Made by a program: the position numbers and the translations under genes. From NCBI GenBank assembly GCA_900469445.1, contig UBXM01000006.1, forward strand, positions 310,001 to 374,000: DNA of 64,000 nucleotides, given 5' to 3'. Position 1 is the first letter of the stretch, and the number at the start of each line of letters is the position of its first letter. Under the pieces are notes generated by a model. That model made no database searches. It was not told the DNA's origin and was given only the letters and a program-made list of their open reading frames with translations. Source of the DNA: Hyphomicrobiales bacterium (GTDB lineage Bacteria > Pseudomonadota > Alphaproteobacteria > Rhizobiales > Rhizobiaceae). Positions 34,724 to 43,900 of the stretch are shown piece after piece.

Positions 34724-35593
34724 ATGGAAAAGACCTGGAACAACAAGGCCTGGTTTCTGGTGCTACCGGTTCTCTTGCTCGTCGCCTTTTCCGCGGTCAT
34801 TCCATTGATGACTGTGGTGAATTATTCGGTTCAGGACACGTTCGGCAACAATCAGTTCTTCTGGGCCGGCACCGACTGGTTCGTTGAAATCCTGACTTCG
34901 CCGCGTTTCTGGGACGCGCTTTGGCGCAACCTGATCTTTTCGGCCGTCATCCTTGCCATCGAAGTGCCGCTCGGCATCCTGATCGCGCTCAACATGCCCA
35001 AGCACGGCATCGGCGTGCCCGTCTGCCTCGTGCTGATGGCGCTGCCGCTGCTCATTCCGTGGAACGTGGTCGGCACGATCTGGCAGGTCTTCGGCCGCGT
35101 CGATATCGGACTGCTCGGTTACTTTCTCAATTCGCTTGGCATCTCGTACAATTACACCCAGAACCCGGCGCATGCCTGGGCGACCGTCATCGTCATGGAT
35201 GTCTGGCACTGGACGAGCCTCGTCGTGCTGCTCTGCTATGCAGGTCTCGTGTCGATCCCGGACGCCTATTATCAGGCCGCGCGCATCGACGGCGCTTCGC
35301 GCTGGTCCGTCTTTCGCTACATTCAGCTGCCGAAGATGAAGCGGGTGCTCCTGATCGCCGTGCTCCTGCGTTTCATGGATAGTTTCATGATCTACACAGA
35401 ACCCTTCGTCGTTACCGGCGGCGGGCCGGGCAATTCGACGACCTTCCTGTCGATCGATCTCGTGAAGATGGCGATCGGCCAGTTCGACCTCGGGCCGGCG
35501 GCGGCCATGTCGATCATCTACTTCCTGATCATCCTTCTGCTGTCATGGGTGTTCTACACCGTCATGACGCAGAGCGATGCCGAGCAGAAGTGA
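34724..35593 (+). CDS. glpP: Glycerol ABC importer permease GlpP
   Basis: A 289-aa inner-membrane permease of the MalF/UgpA class, with about six transmembrane helices (first WFLVLPVLLLVAFSAVIPLM). The cytoplasmic EAA loop reads YYQAARIDGASRWSVFRYIQ and then LP, and contacts the ATPases. A GGGPGNSTTFLSIDL stretch follows near the last helices, typical of carbohydrate permeases. It partners with GlpQ to form the channel for glycerol delivered by GlpV. Close spacing to glpT (2 bp) and glpQ (11 bp) shows operon membership. Confidence 0.92.
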   Translation: MEKTWNNKAWFLVLPVLLLVAFSAVIPLMTVVNYSVQDTFGNNQFFWAGTDWFVEILTSPRFWDALWRNLIFSAVILAIEVPLGILIALNMPKHGIGVPVCLVLMALPLLIPWNVVGTIWQVFGRVDIGLLGYFLNSLGISYNYTQNPAHAWATVIVMDVWHWTSLVVLLCYAGLVSIPDAYYQAARIDGASRWSVFRYIQLPKMKRVLLIAVLLRFMDSFMIYTEPFVVTGGGPGNSTTFLSIDLVKMAIGQFDLGPAAAMSIIYFLIILLLSWVFYTVMTQSDAEQK

Positions 35594-35604
35594 GGAGCCA
35601 ACCC

Positions 35605-36423
35605 ATGGTCAACAACAGCAGCGGCTCCCGTTTCGGCTTCATCGTCCCGGTGGTCTACATCGTCTTTCTGCTCCTGCCGATCTATTGGCTGGTCAACATG
35701 AGCTTCAAGACGAACAGTGAAATCCTCGGCCAGCTGACACTCTTTCCGCAGAACCCGACGCTCAGGAATTACACCGTCATCTTCACCGATCCGGCCTGGT
35801 ATAACGGCTATCTGAACTCGATCATCTATGTGGTGATGAATACGGTGATCTCCGTTCTGGTGGCGCTGCCGGCAGCCTATGCCTTCTCGCGCTACCGGTT
35901 TCTGGGCGACAAGCATCTGTTCTTCTGGCTCCTGACCAACCGCATGGCGCCGCCCGCCGTCTTCGCGCTGCCCTTCTTCCAGCTTTATTCCGCCTTCGGC
36001 CTGATCGACACGCATATCGCGGTCGCCATCGCCCATTGCCTGTTCAATGTGCCGCTGGCGGTGTGGATCCTGGAAGGCTTCATGTCCGGCGTGCCGAAGG
36101 AGATCGACGAGACCGCCTATATCGACGGGTATTCCTTCCCGCGCTTCTTCGTCAAAATTTTCATGCCGCTGATTGCATCCGGTATCGGGGTGGCCGCCTT
36201 CTTCTGCTTCATGTTCTCGTGGGTAGAACTGCTGATCGCCCGTACGTTGACGACGACGGATGCGAAGCCGATCGCGGCCACCATGACCCGTACGGTTTCC
36301 GCTTCCGGCATGGATTGGGGCGTACTGGCCGCGGCTGGTGTGCTCACTATCATTCCGGGCGCGCTCGTCATCTATTTTGTCCGCAACTACATCGCCAAGG
36401 GCTTTGCCCTCGGTCGCGTTTGA
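35605..36423 (+). CDS. glpQ: Glycerol ABC importer permease GlpQ
   Basis: A 272-aa inner-membrane permease of the MalG/UgpE class. ATG 35605 is preferred because GAGGAG lies seven bases upstream; the frame is open back into glpP, but that region is a shadow. About six helices are visible (GFIVPVVYIVFLLLPIYWLV first), with EAA loop EIDETAYIDGYSFPRFFVKI. It pairs with GlpP. The name here follows the rhizobial glycerol operon; it is not the E. coli glycerophosphodiesterase also called GlpQ. Confidence 0.9.
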   Translation: MVNNSSGSRFGFIVPVVYIVFLLLPIYWLVNMSFKTNSEILGQLTLFPQNPTLRNYTVIFTDPAWYNGYLNSIIYVVMNTVISVLVALPAAYAFSRYRFLGDKHLFFWLLTNRMAPPAVFALPFFQLYSAFGLIDTHIAVAIAHCLFNVPLAVWILEGFMSGVPKEIDETAYIDGYSFPRFFVKIFMPLIASGIGVAAFFCFMFSWVELLIARTLTTTDAKPIAATMTRTVSASGMDWGVLAAAGVLTIIPGALVIYFVRNYIAKGFALGRV

Positions 36424-36439
36424 GAAGGGGAGAAGGATC

Positions 36440-36721
36440 ATGAGCTTCTCATGGATGGCCTGGACGCTGCCGACGGCGCTGTTTTTTGGAACCATTTTTC
36501 TGCTGATCGCTGCCATGGGCGTCTGGGAATATTTTTCGCCGGGCGGTAGCCCGCGCGTCGGCATCCTGCGGTTCGAGACAACCCGCGGCGACAGACTGTT
36601 CGTGTCGCTGCTCGGCGCCGCATTCATTCATCTCGCATGGCTGGGTCTTGGAGGCCCCAGTCTGTGGTGGGCTCTGGCCTTGTCGGTGGTCTACGCGATC
36701 GGCGTATTCCGTTTCGTCTGA
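36440..36721 (+). CDS. glpU: Small integral membrane protein GlpU (DUF2160-type)
   Basis: A 93-aa protein starting at ATG 36440, with AGAAGGA six to seven bases upstream. Three hydrophobic helices are visible: WTLPTALFFGTIFLLIAAMG, then LFVSLLGAAFIHLAWLGL and LWWALALSVVYAIGVFRF. Such a small membrane protein is a regular member of rhizobial glycerol ABC operons between the permease and binding-protein genes. It may be an accessory subunit of the transporter; its precise role is not known. Confidence 0.85.
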   Translation: MSFSWMAWTLPTALFFGTIFLLIAAMGVWEYFSPGGSPRVGILRFETTRGDRLFVSLLGAAFIHLAWLGLGGPSLWWALALSVVYAIGVFRFV

Positions 36722-36801
36722 GGCTACGCATGTGGCGGCGGGAGGAGGTCCGGTCGCCAAAATCTAAAGTAACTGCATCGCATCAACCGGGAGGACTAGA
36801 T

Positions 36802-38523
36802 ATGCGACGGCATCTTATGACGACGACGGCAGTCATGCTGCTGGCAATGACCGGCTCGGCACTGGCCGACATGGACGCAGCGAAAAAATTCCTCGACGCG
36901 GAAATCGGCGATCAGTCGTCGCTTTCCCGCGCCGAGCAGGAAAAGGAGATGCAGTGGTTCATCGATGCGGCAAAACCCTTTGCCGGCATGGATATCAAGG
37001 TGGTGTCCGAAACCATCACCACGCATGAATATGAATCCAAGGTTCTGGCCAAGGCTTTTTCCGAAATCACCGGTATCAAGCTGACCCATGACCTGATCGG
37101 CGAAGGCGACGTCGTCGAAAAGCTGCAGACACAGATGCAGTCAGGCGAAAACGTCTATGACGCCTATGTCAACGATTCAGATCTGATCGGCACCCATTGG
37201 CGTTACCAGCAGGCCCGTTCGCTGACCAAGTGGATGGCCAATGAAGGCAAGGACGTCACCAATCCCGGCCTCGATCTCGATGATTTCATCGGCCTGAAAT
37301 TCACCACCGCGCCGGATGGCGATCTCTATCAGTTGCCCGACCAGCAGTTCGCCAACCTCTACTGGTTCCGTTACGACTGGTTCAACGACGAAAAGAACAA
37401 GGCCGATTTCAAGGCGAAATACGGCTATGATCTCGGCGTGCCGGTCAACTGGTCGGCTTACGAGGATATCGCCGAGTTCTTCACCGGGCGCGAAGTGAAC
37501 GGCAAGAAGGTCTATGGCCATATGGATTATGGCAAGAAGGACCCGTCGCTCGGCTGGCGGTTCACCGATGCCTGGCTTTCCATGGCCGGCAATGGCGACA
37601 AGGGCCTGCCGAACGGCCTGCCGGTCGATGAATGGGGTATCAAGGTCAACGAAAAATCACAGCCGGTCGGTTCCTGCGTTGCCCGCGGCGGTGATACCAA
37701 CGGCCCGGCCGCTGTCTATTCCATCCAGAAATATCTGGACTGGATGAAGGCCTATGCACCGGCTGCCGCCAACGGCATGACCTTCTCCGAATCCGGCCCC
37801 GTTCCGGGCCAGGGTGAGGTCGCGCAGCAGATGTTCACCTACACGGCTTTCACGGCGGATTTCGTCAAGAAGGGTCTGCCGGTGGTCAATGACGACGGCA
37901 CGCCGAAATGGCGCTTTGCCCCGTCGCCGCATGGCGTCTATTGGAAGGAAGGCATGAAGCTCGGTTATCAGGATGTCGGTTCCTGGACCTTGCTGAAATC
38001 CACACCGGACGACCGCGCCAAGGCCGCTTGGCTTTATGCGCAGTTCGTCGTGTCGAAGACGGTGGACGTGAAGAAGAGCCATGTCGGCCTGACGCTGATC
38101 CGCGATAGTTCGATCAACCATCAGTCCTTCACCGATCGTGCCCCCAATCTCGGCGGCTTGATCGAGTTCTACCGTTCGCCGGCCCGTGTGCAGTGGTCGC
38201 CGACCGGCACCAACATTCCGGATTATCCGAAGCTGGCGCAGCTGTGGTGGCAGGCGATCGGTGACGCGTCTTCCGGCGCCAAGACCGCGCAGGAAGCGAT
38301 GGATTCGCTTTGCGCCGAGCAGGAAAAGGTGCTGCAGCGCCTCGAACGCGCCGGCGTTCAGGGTGAGATGGGACCGAAACTCGCCGAGGAGCATGATCTC
38401 GAATACTGGAACAAGGATGCGGTCGCCAAGGGCAACCTCGCCCCGCAGCTGAAGATCGAGAACGAGAAGGAAAAGCCGATCACCGTCAACTACGACGAAC
38501 TGGTGAAGAGCTGGCAGAAATAA
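36802..38523 (+). CDS. glpV: Glycerol-binding periplasmic protein GlpV
   Basis: A 573-aa solute-binding protein. ATG 36802 is chosen because GGGAGGA precedes it and a signal peptide follows (MRRHLMTTTAVMLLAMTGSA, cleavage around ALA/DMDAA). It is longer than typical sugar-binding proteins, as in related glycerol-binding proteins. Features include GEGDVVEKLQTQMQSGENVY, FANLYWFRYDWF and MFTYTAFTADFVKKGLP. It captures glycerol in the periplasm and delivers it to GlpPQ. A hairpin immediately after it may stabilise its mRNA, since binding proteins are needed in excess. Confidence 0.92.
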   Translation: MRRHLMTTTAVMLLAMTGSALADMDAAKKFLDAEIGDQSSLSRAEQEKEMQWFIDAAKPFAGMDIKVVSETITTHEYESKVLAKAFSEITGIKLTHDLIGEGDVVEKLQTQMQSGENVYDAYVNDSDLIGTHWRYQQARSLTKWMANEGKDVTNPGLDLDDFIGLKFTTAPDGDLYQLPDQQFANLYWFRYDWFNDEKNKADFKAKYGYDLGVPVNWSAYEDIAEFFTGREVNGKKVYGHMDYGKKDPSLGWRFTDAWLSMAGNGDKGLPNGLPVDEWGIKVNEKSQPVGSCVARGGDTNGPAAVYSIQKYLDWMKAYAPAAANGMTFSESGPVPGQGEVAQQMFTYTAFTADFVKKGLPVVNDDGTPKWRFAPSPHGVYWKEGMKLGYQDVGSWTLLKSTPDDRAKAAWLYAQFVVSKTVDVKKSHVGLTLIRDSSINHQSFTDRAPNLGGLIEFYRSPARVQWSPTGTNIPDYPKLAQLWWQAIGDASSGAKTAQEAMDSLCAEQEKVLQRLERAGVQGEMGPKLAEEHDLEYWNKDAVAKGNLAPQLKIENEKEKPITVNYDELVKSWQK

Positions 38524-38549
38524 TCGCCGGAAAGGCTATATGAGACGTG

Positions 38550-38573
38550 CCGGGGCGTGCCATCACGCCCCGG
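38550..38573 (+). terminator. Intra-operon stem-loop between glpV and glpK
   Basis: Perfect 10-bp stem CCGGGGCGTG (38550-38559) / CACGCCCCGG (38564-38573) with a CCAT loop. No T tract follows. Such structures behind binding-protein genes usually protect the upstream mRNA and reduce readthrough, here lowering GlpK relative to GlpV. Confidence 0.7.
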
Positions 38574-38604
38574 TTCCATGCAATATCTTGAGGAGTTTGG
38601 ATTT

Positions 38605-40101
38605 ATGGGTGGGTACATTCTTGCCATCGACCAGGGAACGACATCGAGCCGGGCAATCGTCTTCGATGACGGGATGGCCATTAAAGGTTTTGGTCAGCAG
38701 GAATTCACCCAGTTCTTCCCCGCTTCCGGCTGGGTGGAGCATGACCCGGAAGAAATCTGGCAGAGCGTCGTCGCCACCGCTCGGACCGCGATCGAAAAGG
38801 CTGCGATTTCTACGGGTGATCTTGCTGCGATCGGGATCACCAACCAGCGCGAAACCGTTGTCGTCTGGGATCGCCAGACCGGTGAGCCGCTGCATCCGGC
38901 GATCGTCTGGCAGGACCGTCGCACATCCGGGCTCTGCGAGGAACTGAAGGCGAAGGGACTGGAAAAAACCTTCACGGAGAAGACCGGCCTTCTGCTCGAT
39001 CCCTATTTTTCCGGCACGAAACTCTCCTGGTTGCTCGCTAATGTCGAGGGCCTTCGCGCCCGGGCGGAAAAGGGAGAAGCCTGCTTCGGCACGGTCGACA
39101 GCTGGCTCATCTACAAGCTGACCGGCGGGCGGGCGCATGTGACCGACGCCACCAATGCCTCGCGGACCCTGATCTACAATATCGGCGAAAACGACTGGGA
39201 TGAGGAGCTGCTCGGCATCCTCGACATCCCCAAAGCGATGCTGCCGGAAGTCAAGGATTGCGCCGCCGATTTCGGCATCACGCAGGCAAGCCTTTTCGGC
39301 GCAGAAATCCCGATCCTCGGCGTCGCCGGAGACCAGCAGGCGGCGGTTATCGGCAATGCCTGTTTCGAGCCCGGCATGCTGAAATCCACCTATGGCACAG
39401 GCTGCTTCGCACTGCTCAACACCGGAACCGACCGCGTCTCGTCCTCCAACAGGCTCCTGACCACGATCGCCTATCGGTTGAATGGCGTCACGACTTACGC
39501 GCTGGAAGGTTCGATCTTCATTGCCGGTGCCGCCGTTCAATGGTTGCGCGATGAATTGGGCTTCATCAAGGTCGCATCCGAAGTTGGCGCGCTGGCGCGG
39601 CAAGCCGATCCCAAGCAGCGGCTTTATATGGTGCCGGCCTTTACCGGGCTCGGCGCACCCTATTGGGATGCGGAAGCTCGCGGCGCGATCTTTGGCCTTA
39701 CCCGTAGCAGCGGTCCGGCGGAATTTGCCCGTGCGGCACTCGAAAGTGTCGCTTTCCAGACCCATGATCTTCTGGAGGCGATGAAGAAGGACTGGCAGGG
39801 GCATGGCGCAACGACCGTTCTGCGCGTCGATGGCGGCATGGTGGCTTCCAACTGGACGATGCAGCGGCTCTCCGACATTCTGGCTGCCCCGGTCGATCGG
39901 CCGGAACTTTTAGAGACGACGGCGCTCGGCGCTGCCTGGCTTGCCGGCTGGAAAGCCGGCGTCTGGCCGGATGCCAAGGGCTTTTCAGCCCGATGGAAGC
40001 GCGACACGCGCTTCGAGCCGGAGATGGGGGACGAGGAGCGTCTGACCGCGATCGATGGCTGGCAGGACAGTGTCTCGCGCTGCCTCACCACTCACAATTG
40101 A
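38605..40101 (+). CDS. glpK: Glycerol kinase
   Basis: It phosphorylates imported glycerol to glycerol-3-phosphate with ATP, the substrate of GlpD and inducer for GlpR. The ATG at 38605 has TTGAGGAG about 10 bases upstream; the product is 498 aa, the usual length. FGGY-kinase motifs are clear: [66 protein letters not shown] and [15 protein letters not shown]. Last gene of the operon; it converges with the giant adhesin gene across 54 bp. Confidence 0.95.
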   Translation: MGGYILAIDQGTTSSRAIVFDDGMAIKGFGQQEFTQFFPASGWVEHDPEEIWQSVVATARTAIEKAAISTGDLAAIGITNQRETVVVWDRQTGEPLHPAIVWQDRRTSGLCEELKAKGLEKTFTEKTGLLLDPYFSGTKLSWLLANVEGLRARAEKGEACFGTVDSWLIYKLTGGRAHVTDATNASRTLIYNIGENDWDEELLGILDIPKAMLPEVKDCAADFGITQASLFGAEIPILGVAGDQQAAVIGNACFEPGMLKSTYGTGCFALLNTGTDRVSSSNRLLTTIAYRLNGVTTYALEGSIFIAGAAVQWLRDELGFIKVASEVGALARQADPKQRLYMVPAFTGLGAPYWDAEARGAIFGLTRSSGPAEFARAALESVAFQTHDLLEAMKKDWQGHGATTVLRVDGGMVASNWTMQRLSDILAAPVDRPELLETTALGAAWLAGWKAGVWPDAKGFSARWKRDTRFEPEMGDEERLTAIDGWQDSVSRCLTTHN

Positions 40102-40155
40102 AGCGGCCCGGACCGTTTCTTGGTATCTGCGGTTCGTTCCCGTTCGGTTGCTCCA

Positions 40156-40955
40156 TCACCGCTCAGGTAGCTCGCTCCATTTCTGAAGCGCGTGGCCGAG
40201 CATGGAGATATCATCTCCATTCTGGTCTGCGGCGGCAAGAAGATGATCCGAGAACATGCCCGGCCCAAGATCCGTCCGCCGATCGCTGAGGTGATCGAGG
40301 ATCGCACCGGTATGCAGGTCGATGCGGATCGTATCGGAAATCACGCCGTCCGATGACTTGCCGTGAATGCGCAGGTCGATGAATTCCAGCCCTGCCGGCG
40401 GACGGCCGATGACGAGGCCCTGCCGGGTCGGCTTCAGCCAGTCGGGCAGAGGCCTGCCATCTGCTTGCGTCACGCCGAAGGCCGCGTTCTCCACATCCCC
40501 GTCCGAAGACGGCATGATGTAGAGATAATCGTTATAGACCATCGTATCGATCTGGAACCAGGTGCTCGCGGCCCCTTCCCGTTCCAGATGGATGTTCGAG
40601 CCGCCCTTGAAGAAGCCTGCGGTGACCTCGTCGATGATCCGTCCGCTCTCCACCCAGTCGCTGATCTGGTTTGCGGCATAAAGGACAGCGCCTTCTTCCG
40701 GCAGATAGCCCATTCCATTCAGTGAGCGGATGGAATCGACGACATTCAGGATCGGGCCCTGCACGGTCAGATCCGCGATCCCGTTGAGATCGTCCATGAT
40801 CGAAGAAATCGGAGACTGCGATCCTGCCGAGATGGTGTCCGAAAGCGATGGCGGTTGCCACGGATCGGTTGGCTCTGTCGGTATCGGAGCAGGAGGGTCC
40901 ACTTCGAGTGGTGGGCGAGGTTCCTCCGGTCCTTCTACCGGATCGACGGTAATCG
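40156..40955 (-). other. Proline-rich linker and unique C-terminal cap of the giant protein
   Basis: After the last repeat comes GPEEPRPPLEVDPPAPIPTE followed by PTDPWQPP, a rigid Pro-rich linker. A ~240-residue non-repeat region follows: helical SSIMDDLNGIADLTVQ and EEGAVLYAANQISDWVESGR, then an Ig-like strand set around RPLPDWLKPTRQGLVIGRPP and DLRIHGKSSDGVISD, ending LGHALQKWSELPER. The central part resembles a dystroglycan-type Ig domain. No RTX GGxGxDxxx nonapeptides are present here. Confidence 0.75.
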
Positions 40956-43900
40956 TGACCGTGTAGGTCGCGGTATTGGTGCCGTCGCTGACCGTGAAGG
41001 TGAAGCTGTCGGAACCATTGTAACCTGCCGCCGGCGTGTAGGTGTAGGTGCCGTCGGGATTGATGGTCACGGTGCCATGCTCAGGGCCTTCCCCGAGGCC
41101 GTAGCTGATCGGCTGGCCTTCCGGATCGAATGCCGGCGGAAGAGTTCCCGAGACCGAGCCTCCTTCCGTGACTGAAACCGATGTATCGGACGAAACCGGC
41201 GGGTCGTCGACCGGGTCGACGGTGATCGTGATCGTATAGGTGGATGTCGAGCGGCCGTCGCTGACCGTGTAGGTGAACTGGTCGGTACCGTTGAAGTTGA
41301 GTGCTGGGATGTAGGTGTAGGTTCCGTCCGCGTTGACGGTCACCGTACCGTGGGTGGCGGGAGCGCCGAGACCATAGGTCAGGCGGTCACCATCCGCATC
41401 GGTTGCGATCGGCAGGCGGCCGTTGAGCCTGGTGTCCTCGAAAGCCGTGACACTGGCGTCGGAACCGACCGGCGGCCGGTTGGCGGCGCCGACGGAAATG
41501 GTAACGGTATAGCTCGAAGTCGCCTGGCCGTCGCTGACCGTATAGGTGAAGCTGTCGCTGCCGGTATATCCCGCGGACGGCGTGTAGGTGTAGGTGCCGT
41601 CGGGATTGATCGTCACCGTGCCATGGCTCGCCTGGCTGCCGAGCCCATAGGTGATCGTATCGCCTTCCGGATCGATGGCGGGCGGCAAGGAACCTGTCGC
41701 GGTCGAGCCTGATATAACCGAGATCGACGTATCGGAGGCGAGCGGTGGATCGTTTACCGGCGTGACGGTGACCGTGACGGTATAGGTCGAGGTCGCCGAG
41801 CCGTCGCTCACCGTATAGGTGAATGTATCGGTGCCGCTGAAATTCCGGTTCGGCACATAACGATAGGTGCCGTCCGGGCTGATCGTCACCGTGCCGCGGG
41901 ATGGACCTGCGCCGAGACCGTAGGTGAGCGGGCCGCCGTCCGGATCGGTTGCCACCGGCAGACGGCCGGTTGCGACCGTATCCTCAGGCGTGGTGAAGGC
42001 GGTATCCTCGCCCACCGGCGGGTCGTTGACCGGTGTGACGGTGATCGCGATCGTGTAGGTAACCGTGGTTGTGCCGTCGCTCACCCGATAGGTAAAGCTG
42101 TCGCTGCCGTTGAAATTCGCGTTGGGCACGTAACGATAGGTGCCGTCGGAATTGACCACGACGGTGCCATGGGTGGCCTGATTGCCAAGGCTGTAGGTGA
42201 GCGTGTCGCCATCGGCATCGGTTGCGATCGGCAAACGGCCGTTGAATGGCGTGTCTTCCCTGGTGGTGAGTGCGCCGTTCGAGCCGACCGGAGCATCCTC
42301 AACCGGATTGATGGTGACCGTGACGGTATAGGTCCGTGTCACCGTGCCGTCGCTGACGGTGTAGGTGAATGTGTCCGTACCGTTGAAATTGGCGTTGGGC
42401 ACATAGCTGTAGCTGCCGTCACGGTTGACGATGGCCGTGCCGTTTCCTGCCTGCGTGCCAAGACCATAGGTCAGCGCGTCGCCATCCGGATCCGTCGCGA
42501 CCGGCAATTGCCCCGAAGCTCTGCCATCCTCGTCTATCGTGACGTCCAGGTTCTCACCCACCGGCGGATCGTTTTCGGCGCCCACGATGATGGTGACGGT
42601 ATAGGTGCGCGTCGCTGTTTCATCCGTGACGGTATAGGTGAAGCTGTCCGTGCCGTTGAAATTCGCGTTCGGCGTATAGGTGTAGGTCCCGTCTCCATTG
42701 ACGACGACGGTGCCGTTTGCCGGATCGCGACCCTTGGCGAAGGTCAGCGTATCGCCATCCGCATCGGTTACCTGAAGTTCGCCGCTATAGGCCGTGTCCT
42801 CATCGGTGGAAACCGTTTCGTCCTGTCCGATCGGCGGATCGTTGACCGCGCCGACATTGACGATGACCGTATAGGTGCTGGTGAGATCACCGTCGCTGAT
42901 GGTGTAGGTGAAGCGATCGGTGCCGTTGAAGTTGGCATTCGGCGTATAGGTGTAGGTTCCGTCGCCGTTGATGATGACAGTGCCGTGCTGGGGCAGTGTC
43001 GTGCCGGGGCCATAGGTGACCGGTTGACCTTCCGGGTCCGTTGCCGGCGGCAAGGTTCCGGTCGCGGGCACGTCTTCGGTGACGGAGATACTGGTATTGG
43101 AGCCAACCGGCGCGTCGTTCACCTCATCGACCGTGATCGTCATCGTGTAGACGGCCGAAGCCGTTCCGTCGCTGACGATATAGGTGAATGTGTCGGTGCC
43201 GCTGAAATTCGGGTTCGGCGTGTAGGTATAGGTACCGTCCGGATTGACCATAACGCTACCGTTGGTCGCATCGCGGCCGAGCGAATAGGTAACGGTCGAG
43301 CCCTCGGGATCGGTCGCGTCAGGAAGATTGCCGGATAGTACCTCGTCTTCGTCGGTCTGGCCGGTGCCATCGGCCGCTTCCGGCGGCTGGTTAGGCGGGC
43401 CGATGGTTACTGTGACCGTGTGGGTCGCACTCGCGGAACCGTCGCTCACCGTGTAGGTGAACGTATCCGTGCCGGTGGCGCCCGGAGCCGGCGTATAGCT
43501 GTAGCTGCCGTTCGGATTGATTGTCACGCTGGCGCCGGGCGTTACGGTTCCGACCTCATAGGTGATGTCGTCGCCTTCCGGATCGGTCGCCGGTGGCAGG
43601 TTGCCGGTGGCGGTACCGTCGTTTTCGACCGAAATCTGCAGATCGGAGCCGACCGGTGCGTCGTTCACCGGATCGATCGTGATGGTGACGGTGTAGGTGC
43701 TCGTCGCCGTACCGTCGCTTACCGTATAGGTGAAGCTGTCGGTTCCGTTGTAGTTGAGCGCCGGCTCGTAGACGTAGCTGCCGTCCTCGTTGACGGTGAC
43801 GGTGCCGTGCATCGGCTGGCTGCCGACGCCGTAGACCAGATCGTCGCCATCGGCGTCCGTCGCTCCGGGAAGCTGGCCGTTATAGGCGGTATCCTCGTCG

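Noticed and set aside
35545..35604. Longer glpQ and glpV starts (35545 and 36637)
   Set aside because: Both extensions overlap upstream genes, lack ribosome sites and would hide the signal peptide of GlpV or the first helix of GlpQ.
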